A stretch of DNA of 9,308 nt from Spirochaetia bacterium. Lineage in GTDB: Bacteria; Spirochaetota; Spirochaetia; Treponematales; Treponemataceae. This document shows positions 1 to 4,791 of this stretch, one piece after another; the stretch's first letter is position 1; each line of letters starts with the position of its first letter. The DNA lies in the NCBI GenBank assembly GCA_900769985.1, contig CAAGIS010000070.1, positions 1 to 9,308 on the forward strand, written 5' to 3'. The notes under the pieces are model-generated. The model was not told where the DNA came from and made no database searches. It saw only the letters and a list, made by a program, of their open reading frames with translations. Both the position numbers and the translations under genes were made by a program.

Positions 1-244
1 AGAAGGAATTTTACCGGCTCCTGAAAGCAGTCACGCAATTAAAGTTGCAATCGATGAAGCATTAAAATGTAAGGAAACCGGCGAAGAAAAGAATATCGTT
101 TTCGGACTTACTGGAACAGGTTATTTTGACATGAAAGCATACGAAGCCTTCAACGACGGCAGAATGTCAGATTACATTCCGACGGACGAAGAAATCAAAA
201 AATCAACAGATTTGATTCCACGCTTTCCGGGAAACGAATTTTAG
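1..244 (+). CDS. trpB: Tryptophan synthase beta chain, TrpB2-type, C-terminal fragment
   Basis: Only the last 80 codons are in the window, read from base 2 with stop TAG at 242-244; the 5' end lies outside. TrpB condenses indole with L-serine to give tryptophan, using PLP, in the cytoplasm. The visible part begins EGILPAPESSHAI, a pattern of the TrpB C-terminal region, and the PAPESSHA form with a longer tail points to the TrpB2 branch rather than the classical TrpAB-complex TrpB. Further on, GLTGTGYFDM (about 35 residues into the fragment) corresponds to the loop that contacts the PLP ring nitrogen. Classical TrpB has Ser there (SGRGD); here the aligned residue is Thr, which fold-type II PLP enzymes can use and which I recall from clostridial TrpB2-like proteins. 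The frame ends ...RFPGNEF just before a strong terminator, so this is the end of its transcript. Family assignment is confident. Whether it works with TrpA or on free indole or another indole donor cannot be seen. Confidence 0.88.
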   Translation, partial: EGILPAPESSHAIKVAIDEALKCKETGEEKNIVFGLTGTGYFDMKAYEAFNDGRMSDYIPTDEEIKKSTDLIPRFPGNEF

Positions 245-258
245 TTACATTCAAGGTT

Positions 259-310
259 AACACTGAAAAAAGCCTTTTGTAGGATTTATTCAGTGTTTCC
301 TTTTTAATTT
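259..310 (+). terminator. Rho-independent terminator after trpB
   Basis: A perfect 9-bp stem AACACTGAA (259-267) pairs with TTCAGTGTT (289-297), enclosing a 21-nt loop that itself holds AAAA-GCC-TTTT. It is followed by a long T-rich run from 298 that includes T5 and T7. The stem starts 15 nt after the trpB stop. The T tract lies on the plus-strand side only, so it should stop trpB transcription before the convergent pyrF. The hairpin could also help end pyrF transcripts, but there is no T tract on that side. The T run reaches into the last codons of pyrF. Confidence 0.85.
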
Positions 311-312
311 TT

Positions 313-1236
313 TTAATTTTTTGCAGATAAGAGTTCTGTTTTGCTTTCCAAAGCGGCTTTGGCGGCAGAAGTTGCGATGTCGTCAAGGCTTAATGTTCCG
401 TTTTCGCGTTTTGAATCGAGAGCGGAATCTTTTTTCCATGCACATAAAATTCCGCGGCTTGAGTTTACAGTTCCGCCTGCCTTGTCTAAAAGCGTTGCAG
501 CAATTTTTGCATCTCCCCCTTGTGCACCGTATCCTGGAATTAAGAAAAATGTTTCAGGGTAGAGGTCTCTTAAAATCCGTGCATCCTGTACTTGTGTTGC
601 TCCGACAACAGCACCGAAAGGCCCTGTAGTTTGTTCTGCGTATTCGCTTAAAAATTCTTTGTTCAGCCTTGCAATTTCGTCCCCGACTTTATTTAAAATC
701 AGTTTGCCGTCTTTTAATTCCTGGTGTTCGATGTCTTTCATTCCCGGATTTGAAGTGCACAGAAGAATAAACGCACCTTTTCCGCCTTTTGAAAATGTCA
801 TGTATTTTGTAAAAGGCGTTAGAGTATCGAATCCCATGTAAGGATTTACGGTTATGATGTCCGTTTCAAAATCGCCTGTAAAATGTGCACGGGCGTATGC
901 ATCTTGAGTTGCGGCAATGTCTCCGCGTTTTATGTCGCTTATGCAGATTAAGCCAGATTCTTTTACGGCTTTTAGAGTTTCTGCGTAGACTTTCATTCCT
1001 TTAAGCCCCATCGCCTCGTAGTATGCAATCTGAACTTTGCAGCAGCACGCAGATTTGTCTGAAGCAATTCTGCGGATGATTTCTTTGTTGTATGTTAAAA
1101 CTGCTTCTTCCTTTGAACCGACTGCTTTTATTACTGATTCCGGAAGATATGAAGGGTCTGTGTCTAATCCCACACAGAGAGGACCGTCTTTAAAAGCTGA
1201 CTCTTGCAATTCTTGCATTTTATGTTTAATATTCAT
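313..1236 (-). CDS. pyrF: Orotidine 5'-phosphate decarboxylase, type 2
   Basis: This gene encodes a complete 307-residue protein. It decarboxylates OMP to UMP, the last step of de novo pyrimidine synthesis, in the cytoplasm. Diagnostic pieces are visible in order: GLDTDP (23-28), the catalytic SDIKRGDIAATQDAYA block (from residue 100) with the D101-x-K103-x-x-D106 array, NPYMGFD (131-137), the phosphate-binding IPGYGAQGGD (233-242) and NSSRGI (258-263). The longer chain and the KRGDI-AxT-xAYA signature mark the type 2 subfamily (about 270-310 residues) rather than the roughly 240-residue type 1 enzyme. The start at 1236 gives MNIKHKMQEL. A second ATG six codons in (1218) is possible, and neither has a Shine-Dalgarno site. 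A -10-like TACAAT ends 6 nt before the first ATG, which would fit leaderless initiation at 1236. The gene is convergent with trpB and divergent from the NlpC/P60 gene, so it appears monocistronic. All visible active-site residues are intact. Confidence 0.95.
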   Translation of the reverse strand: MNIKHKMQELQESAFKDGPLCVGLDTDPSYLPESVIKAVGSKEEAVLTYNKEIIRRIASDKSACCCKVQIAYYEAMGLKGMKVYAETLKAVKESGLICISDIKRGDIAATQDAYARAHFTGDFETDIITVNPYMGFDTLTPFTKYMTFSKGGKGAFILLCTSNPGMKDIEHQELKDGKLILNKVGDEIARLNKEFLSEYAEQTTGPFGAVVGATQVQDARILRDLYPETFFLIPGYGAQGGDAKIAATLLDKAGGTVNSSRGILCAWKKDSALDSKRENGTLSLDDIATSAAKAALESKTELLSAKN

Positions 1237-1242
1237 AATCGA

Positions 1243-1271
1243 ATTGTAAATAATTTATAAAATTATGGGAA
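1243..1271 (-). promoter_or_regulatory. Candidate pyrF promoter, leaderless geometry
   Basis: Read on the minus strand, TTCCCA (1271-1266, 4 of 6 matches to TTGACA) lies 17 nt before TACAAT (1248-1243, 5 of 6 matches to TATAAT). Only 6 nt separate the -10 box from the pyrF ATG, so a transcript starting at the usual distance would begin at or next to the start codon. No ribosome-binding site is visible. In an AT-rich spacer such hexamers occur by chance, so confidence is modest. Confidence 0.4.
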
Positions 1272-1316
1272 TCTCTAAAAACTGATTTTCGGTGATTTTT
1301 TTAATTTTCACATACC

Positions 1317-1322
1317 GATAAT
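1317..1322 (+). promoter_or_regulatory. Candidate -10 box of the NlpC/P60 operon
   Basis: GATAAT (5 of 6 matches to TATAAT) ends 6 nt before the ATG at 1329, the same spacing as on the pyrF side. No good -35 box is found at 16-18 nt upstream, and no Shine-Dalgarno site lies between this box and the ATG. A leaderless transcript is the simplest reading, with low certainty. Confidence 0.3.
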
Positions 1323-1328
1323 AAATTT

Positions 1329-2387
1329 ATGAAGAGTTTTAAATTTTTAAAGCAGTTTCTTTTTGTACTTTTTTTTCTGAATTTTAATTGTTTTTCTATT
1401 TTTTCAGACTCATATTCCAAAGAAGAAGCAAAAAAGATGCGAAACAGTTTTATTGAAGAAGTAAAATCTCATCTAGGTTCAGCCTATAAATTAGGGGAAA
1501 CCGGTCCTTCAAAATTTGACTGTTCGGGACTTGTTTATTATTCTGCACAACAATCTTTGAATATTGAAGTTCCTCGCACTGCACAGGCACTTTTTGATAA
1601 ATTAGAAAAAATTTCAGATTCAGAAAAAGAACCGGGAGACTTGCTTTTTTTCAAGACAAGAGGTTCTAGTGTTTCTCATGTAGGCGTTTACATCGGGAAC
1701 GACAAGTTTATTTCAGCGTTGAGCGATGGAGAAGCAAAAGTCGTTTCAAGATCGTGTTCAGATTCTTACTGGAAACAAAGATATTGCGGTGCACGAAGAT
1801 TTTTGCCCGCTGCAGAAGAAAATATCGAAGATTCAAATTATTTTTCACCGGAATACGAAATCGCCTCAAATGAAAAGCCAAAATTCACCGACAGATTTTT
1901 TTTTGATGTAACTTTTTCAGGCGACTGGTCTTTATTTACAGAAAACAGTTTTATTCCGAATTTTCGCGGACTTACAGCAGGTTCAAACATTTTTTACAAC
2001 GCAAAAGACATTTCCGTGGGCCTGGGGTTTCAGACAAAATGGAATTATGCTTCGTCTGTTTTTCAGATGCCGGTTCTGTTCAGCCTTTTAATCGGAAAAT
2101 ATTTTCAAATTTACGCAGGACCGGTTTTTACATTTGGAGAACTTCATCAGGTTTCTTCAGACGAAAAAATGTCGCCTTCCGTTTTTCCGGGAATCATCGG
2201 TCTTCAGGTTAAAACTCCGGCGTTCGGCTTTAAAAAAGTAAAATTCCAGATTTATCAGGATTTTAGTTATACTGTTTACAACAATACTGACGGAGCGGCT
2301 CTTTCGTTTTTTAAAAGCATGGCGAACGGCTTTGTGCTGAATTCGGGAATAAAAGTTCTTTTTCCGTTTTCGGTTTTTGTGAGGTAA
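1329..2387 (+). CDS. Secreted NlpC/P60 peptidase with C-terminal beta-barrel-like domain
   Basis: This encodes 352 residues. Residues 1-26 form a signal peptide (K-rich start, then a long F/L-rich core). Cys21 lies near its end, but Asn at -1 argues against a lipobox. Residues about 38-160 are an NlpC/P60 domain, normally a cysteine peptidase that cuts gamma-D-Glu-meso-diaminopimelate (or equivalent) bonds in peptidoglycan stems. DCSGLVYYS carries the nucleophile Cys65, PGDLLFF is at 102-108, and SHVGVYIG carries His117. The third catalytic position, usually His/Asn/Gln as in the Spr-type VHAS motif, reads FISAL, giving Ser129. Residues about 185-352 alternate aromatic and small residues in successive strands (GLGFQTKWNY, FQIYAGPVFTFG, KFQIYQDFSYTVY, VLNSGIKVLFPF) and resemble a small outer-membrane beta-barrel. 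The start is fixed by the signal peptide, although no Shine-Dalgarno site is present. It is the first gene of a three-gene unit. Confidence 0.85.
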   Translation: MKSFKFLKQFLFVLFFLNFNCFSIFSDSYSKEEAKKMRNSFIEEVKSHLGSAYKLGETGPSKFDCSGLVYYSAQQSLNIEVPRTAQALFDKLEKISDSEKEPGDLLFFKTRGSSVSHVGVYIGNDKFISALSDGEAKVVSRSCSDSYWKQRYCGARRFLPAAEENIEDSNYFSPEYEIASNEKPKFTDRFFFDVTFSGDWSLFTENSFIPNFRGLTAGSNIFYNAKDISVGLGFQTKWNYASSVFQMPVLFSLLIGKYFQIYAGPVFTFGELHQVSSDEKMSPSVFPGIIGLQVKTPAFGFKKVKFQIYQDFSYTVYNNTDGAALSFFKSMANGFVLNSGIKVLFPFSVFVR

Positions 2388-2392
2388 TTTTT

Positions 2393-3025
2393 ATGAAGAA
2401 TTTAAAAAAATGCGTTTTCTTTCTGAATTTAACTTTGTTTTCGCTTTTTATTTTTGCGTTTTCATCGTGCACTTCAGAAATTATCGTGAAATCGCTTGAC
2501 GACGGAACTTATTCTGTAAAATTTGATTCAGCGGTTGGAAAAATCTTTTCAGACACTTTGAATGCATTTTCCGGTTCAGAAGACGGTTTTGTTTTCAATG
2601 CAGAAGAAATAAAAACTTCTATGGAAAGTTTTGGTTTTGAATCTGTTGTGTCGACTGTTTCTTCGGGCGAAAATATTTCGGTTTCAGCAAAGATTCTGTC
2701 TTCAGAAAATATTTTTACTAAAAGCGGCATTCTTGATTCAAAAAAAATCGTTCTTTCAAAGTCATCGCTTTTTGAATTTTACAAAAATTGTCCTAATCTT
2801 TTTCAGTCTTACTTCGACCTTTTTATGGCACCTGTTTTTATGGAAGAAAATTCAACATCAGAAGAATGGCTTTCTTTAATCGGCGAAGTTTACGGAGAGC
2901 CTTTAAAAAATGAAATCGCTTCTTCAAAAGTAAAAATTTCATTTGAAAACGAAAAAGGTTCTGTTTCAACAAAGACAGTTTCTCTTGCAGAACTTTTTAC
3001 ACTCAAGGAAAAAATCGAATTTTAA
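2393..3025 (+). CDS. Lipoprotein of unknown function
   Basis: This encodes 210 residues. The N-terminus MKNLKKC, an F/L-rich core and FAFSSC form a lipoprotein signal peptide; Cys26 would be lipidated, placing the mature protein in the envelope. I recognise no enzyme or binding family. The mature protein opens with short beta-like segments (EIIVKSLDDGTYSVKFD), continues with acidic and Ser-rich stretches, and ends with more helix- and strand-like polar sequence including a Phe-rich segment near 122-142 (SLFEFYKNCPNLFQ). The gene starts 5 nt after the NlpC/P60 stop, and its ribosome site GTGAGG (2379-2384) overlaps the end of that gene, so the two are almost certainly co-transcribed and possibly co-translated. 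That points to an envelope role alongside the peptidase or barrel protein. Phenylalanine codons are mostly TTT, as in its neighbours, so nothing suggests recent transfer. Confidence 0.8.
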   Translation: MKNLKKCVFFLNLTLFSLFIFAFSSCTSEIIVKSLDDGTYSVKFDSAVGKIFSDTLNAFSGSEDGFVFNAEEIKTSMESFGFESVVSTVSSGENISVSAKILSSENIFTKSGILDSKKIVLSKSSLFEFYKNCPNLFQSYFDLFMAPVFMEENSTSEEWLSLIGEVYGEPLKNEIASSKVKISFENEKGSVSTKTVSLAELFTLKEKIEF

Positions 3026-3026
3026 T

Positions 3027-3236
3027 ATGGAAAGCAATTCAGAAGAAATCGTAAAACTTGAAATAAAAGTTTCCTATCTTGAAGATTTTGTAAATCAGAT
3101 TCAGGAAGTTTTAGTAAATCAGCAGGAAGAAATCAAGGTTTTACAGACAAAAGTAAAATCTCTGACTGAAAAACTTCGTGAAATTTCTGATGCTGTAGAA
3201 GGCGACATTCCGAACAGAAAACCGCCGCATTATTAG
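3027..3236 (+). CDS. slyX: SlyX-like small coiled-coil protein
   Basis: This encodes 69 residues starting MESNSEEIVK. The body is heptad-like: E/K-rich, with V, L and I at spaced positions from about residue 8 to 56 (LEIKVSYLEDF, VLVNQQEEIKVL, KSLTEKLREI). It ends in a short proline-rich tail, PNRKPPHY. A short coiled coil ending in PPHY is the hallmark of the SlyX family, whose biochemical role is unknown. The frame stays open upstream to 2943, but the start at 3027 is chosen because the SlyX-like sequence begins there. Its ATG follows the lipoprotein stop by one base (TAA-T-ATG), the layout of translational coupling, and there is no separate ribosome site at normal spacing (the nearest purine run, AAGGAA at 3005-3010, is too far). 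The operon partnership with envelope proteins may simply be co-transcription. Confidence 0.8.
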   Translation: MESNSEEIVKLEIKVSYLEDFVNQIQEVLVNQQEEIKVLQTKVKSLTEKLREISDAVEGDIPNRKPPHY

Positions 3237-3290
3237 TAAAGGCTTTTATCTTGTAACTTTATATTTGGATTTTTTTTTAAATTATGACTA

Positions 3291-3326
3291 GATTCGGAAT
3301 AATCGCATTTGGAATTCTTTCGAATC
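3291..3326. other. Imperfect inverted repeat before the phosphatase gene
   Basis: GATTCG (3291-3296) pairs with CGAATC (3321-3326). Inside, GAAT (3297-3300) can pair with ATTC (3314-3317) if a TTT bulge is allowed. The hairpin ends 12 nt before the GGAG ribosome site of the next gene and is followed by a T-rich stretch. It could be a weak terminator for the upstream three-gene unit, a leader structure, or chance. The 111-nt gap 3237-3347 holds nothing else convincing; no clear -35/-10 pair was found in it. Confidence 0.3.
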
Positions 3327-3338
3327 TTTCATATTTTT

Positions 3339-3342
3339 GGAG
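3339..3342 (+). promoter_or_regulatory. Ribosome-binding site that fixes the phosphatase start
   Basis: GGAG lies 5 nt before the ATG at 3348. It selects this ATG over an in-frame ATG at 3309, which has no ribosome site and would put 13 extra residues in front of an otherwise good signal peptide. Confidence 0.75.
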
Positions 3343-3347
3343 ATATT

Positions 3348-4577
3348 ATGAAAATCAAAAAAATTATTTTAGTTTTGTGTGCATTTTTTTCCGGGGCGTT
3401 TGTTTTTTCAAAAGCTCCGTACAGGGCGGAAGTTCAGGAAACTTTTAAACTGAACAAATACAATAGAAAACTCGGTTATCAGATTACAGAAGGCGGAAAC
3501 AAAATCATTTTCGTTTTTGATGCAGCGTCTTATAACATTGCAAAACCGACTAAAGTTTATGTTGAAGGCTCGTTTAACGGCTGGGCAAAAAAGAATCCTA
3601 CATGGGAACTTTCGCCGGTAAAAAAAGACAAAAGCGTCTGGACTTTGGAATGTGAAAAAATTGATGTTATGATTCCAGGAAATTCAGGATTCCCGGAATT
3701 TAAATTTGTAATTACAGAAGACAAAAGTTACATCGAAACAGTTTGCGGTCAGGAACTTCACAGAACTAGAAGTCAGACTACAGAACCAAAAGCCATTTCA
3801 AGAATTCCAGGATTTCAGATGGCAACGAACAATCTTATTCTGTTTCCAGAAGATAATCCGCTTGAAATTGTCGAAAATACAAAAATTGCAGACAAACAGA
3901 AAAAATTAAAAGATTTTGACCTTGAAAATCCAGAAGACCAGAAAACGCTTGCAAATTTCCGACTTGTTCCTGGAACTTCAAATTTATTCCGCGGCTATCA
4001 TCCGTATAAAAAAAGCAAAACTTTTGACACCGAAGATGAACGCATTAAAATGGTGAATAAACTTTTGCGCGACAATAAAATTCAGTCTGTTATAACTTTA
4101 AGCGGAAACGAGCAGATTGATGCAAAAAAAGAACAGATTTCGGTTTATGCCCAGACTATAAAAGAAAATAAAAACTGGCTTTTTGTAGACACGAATTACA
4201 ACACTGTTTATTACAGGTCAAACGGCGAAGAATTCGGGAATTTAATTGCAAAAATCGTAGATTTCATAAATACTCACCCAGCTCCTTATTATGTTCATTG
4301 CCGTCTTGGAACAGACAGAACAGGAACTGTTTCCGCTGTTTTAGCCGCTTTGTCAGGTGCATCTTGGGAAGAAATAAAAAAAGATTACCAGAAGTCAAAC
4401 GAAGCTGGAATCAAAGAATTCAGGGATTACAGACTTTTGCAGTACAGTTTTGAACAGATGCTTTTTAAACCGATTGATAAAGTAGAAAACCTTCAGCAGG
4501 AACTTTCAAACTACTTTATAGAAAACAATTATCTTACCGCAATGGACATCAAAACACTTCAAGAACGCTTGAAATAA
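3348..4577 (+). CDS. Secreted CBM48-like / dual-specificity-type phosphatase fusion
   Basis: This encodes 409 residues. Residues 1-22 are a signal peptide (MKIKKIILVL core, likely cleaved near FSKA), so the protein works outside the cytoplasm. Residues about 50-130 look like a CBM48/AMPK-type glycogen-binding E-set: KIIFVFDA, then VYVEGSFNGWA (70-80) with Asn77 and Trp79, Trp87, Trp98 and the FPEFKFVI strand (115-122). Residues about 200-375 are a cysteine phosphatase of the DSP/PTP type: FRLVPGTSNLFRG, KIQSVITLSG, and the P-loop HCRLGTDRTG with Cys318 nucleophile and Arg324 (Cx5R). Asp281 in FVDTN is a candidate general acid. The tail ends in a possible helix. Known glucan phosphatases combine these modules: laforin is CBM20-DSP and SEX4 is DSP-CBM48. 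The P-loop here is not their CxAGxGR type, so starch or glycogen as substrate is inference. Phosphoprotein, lipid or inositol phosphate substrates remain possible. A large amylolytic lipoprotein gene follows. Confidence 0.8.
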   Translation: MKIKKIILVLCAFFSGAFVFSKAPYRAEVQETFKLNKYNRKLGYQITEGGNKIIFVFDAASYNIAKPTKVYVEGSFNGWAKKNPTWELSPVKKDKSVWTLECEKIDVMIPGNSGFPEFKFVITEDKSYIETVCGQELHRTRSQTTEPKAISRIPGFQMATNNLILFPEDNPLEIVENTKIADKQKKLKDFDLENPEDQKTLANFRLVPGTSNLFRGYHPYKKSKTFDTEDERIKMVNKLLRDNKIQSVITLSGNEQIDAKKEQISVYAQTIKENKNWLFVDTNYNTVYYRSNGEEFGNLIAKIVDFINTHPAPYYVHCRLGTDRTGTVSAVLAALSGASWEEIKKDYQKSNEAGIKEFRDYRLLQYSFEQMLFKPIDKVENLQQELSNYFIENNYLTAMDIKTLQERLK

Positions 4578-4604
4578 AAAGTCCAATAAATAAACAAATA
4601 AAAC

Positions 4605-4642
4605 GGGCTGTCTTTCGTGAATCATCACTTTTAAGACAGCCC
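4605..4642. terminator. Terminator-like hairpin after the phosphatase gene
   Basis: A perfect 10-bp stem, GGGCTGTCTT (4605-4614) with AAGACAGCCC (4633-4642), encloses an 18-nt loop, 27 nt after the phosphatase stop. The following plus-strand run TGTTGATTTT is only weakly T-rich, whereas the plus-strand A-rich stretch on the left would form a U-rich tail for minus-strand transcripts. It most likely ends the phosphatase transcript, perhaps partially, and insulates it from the next gene. Confidence 0.7.
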
Positions 4643-4678
4643 TGTTGATTTTAAAAGGCAAGAAAATGAAAATAAAAT

Positions 4679-4707
4679 TTTACAAATTTTAAGTGTGCAT
4701 TTATAAT
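4679..4707 (+). promoter_or_regulatory. Near-consensus sigma-70-type promoter of the amylolytic gene
   Basis: TTTACA (4679-4684, 5 of 6 to TTGACA) and a perfect TATAAT (4702-4707) are separated by exactly 17 nt. Transcription would start near 4714 and give an untranslated leader of about 78 nt. It lies just after the hairpin, so the long GH13 gene has its own transcript. This is the best promoter match in the window. Confidence 0.7.
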
Positions 4708-4761
4708 CCTTGTAGTTATATGCTTGATTTTTTATGCTTCAATGTCGGAAAATGTTTAAGG

Positions 4762-4775
4762 AAATTTTAAAATTT
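4762..4775. repeat. 14-bp perfect AT palindrome in the leader
   Basis: AAATTTTAAAATTT is its own reverse complement and ends 6 nt before the GGAGG ribosome site (4782-4786). A near copy, AAATTTTACAAATTT with one added base, lies at 4675-4689 over the -35 box. The pair could be operator half-sites for a carbohydrate regulator or a weak leader hairpin. In AT-rich intergenic DNA chance is a serious alternative. Confidence 0.3.
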
Positions 4776-4781
4776 ATTTCT

Positions 4782-4786
4782 GGAGG
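4782..4786 (+). promoter_or_regulatory. Strong ribosome-binding site of the amylolytic gene
   Basis: A full GGAGG core sits 5 nt before the ATG at 4792 and fixes this start. It is the best ribosome site in the window and, with the near-consensus promoter, suggests a well-expressed gene. Confidence 0.85.
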
Positions 4787-4791
4787 CTTTT

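Noticed and set aside
195..386. Short minus-strand open frame spanning the trpB terminator
   Set aside because: It crosses the hairpin and T tract and overlaps both the trpB end and the pyrF end; its lysine-rich middle is a translation of the T-rich terminator region.
321..1249. Plus-strand open frames opposite pyrF
   Set aside because: The minus-strand frame carries every OMP decarboxylase motif; the plus-strand frames are antisense readings with no recognisable content.
2943..3026. Upstream in-frame extension of the SlyX-like gene inside the lipoprotein gene
   Set aside because: The extension is an out-of-frame reading of the lipoprotein 3' end. The family-like sequence begins at the ATG at 3027, which directly follows the lipoprotein stop.
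3309..3347. Upstream in-frame ATG that would lengthen the phosphatase by 13 residues
   Set aside because: It has no ribosome site and spoils the signal peptide, whereas the ATG at 3348 has GGAG 5 nt upstream and starts a clean lysine-rich signal sequence.
3284..3448. Small plus-strand open frame of about 50 codons starting in the gap before the phosphatase
   Set aside because: It overlaps the phosphatase start in another frame, has no ribosome site, and its second half is a shifted reading of the signal-peptide region.
4708..4781. Possible riboswitch or structured leader upstream of the amylolytic gene
   Set aside because: The leader is about 78 nt and very AT-rich. Apart from the short palindrome it has no conserved core, GC-rich stems or internal terminator that I can recognise.
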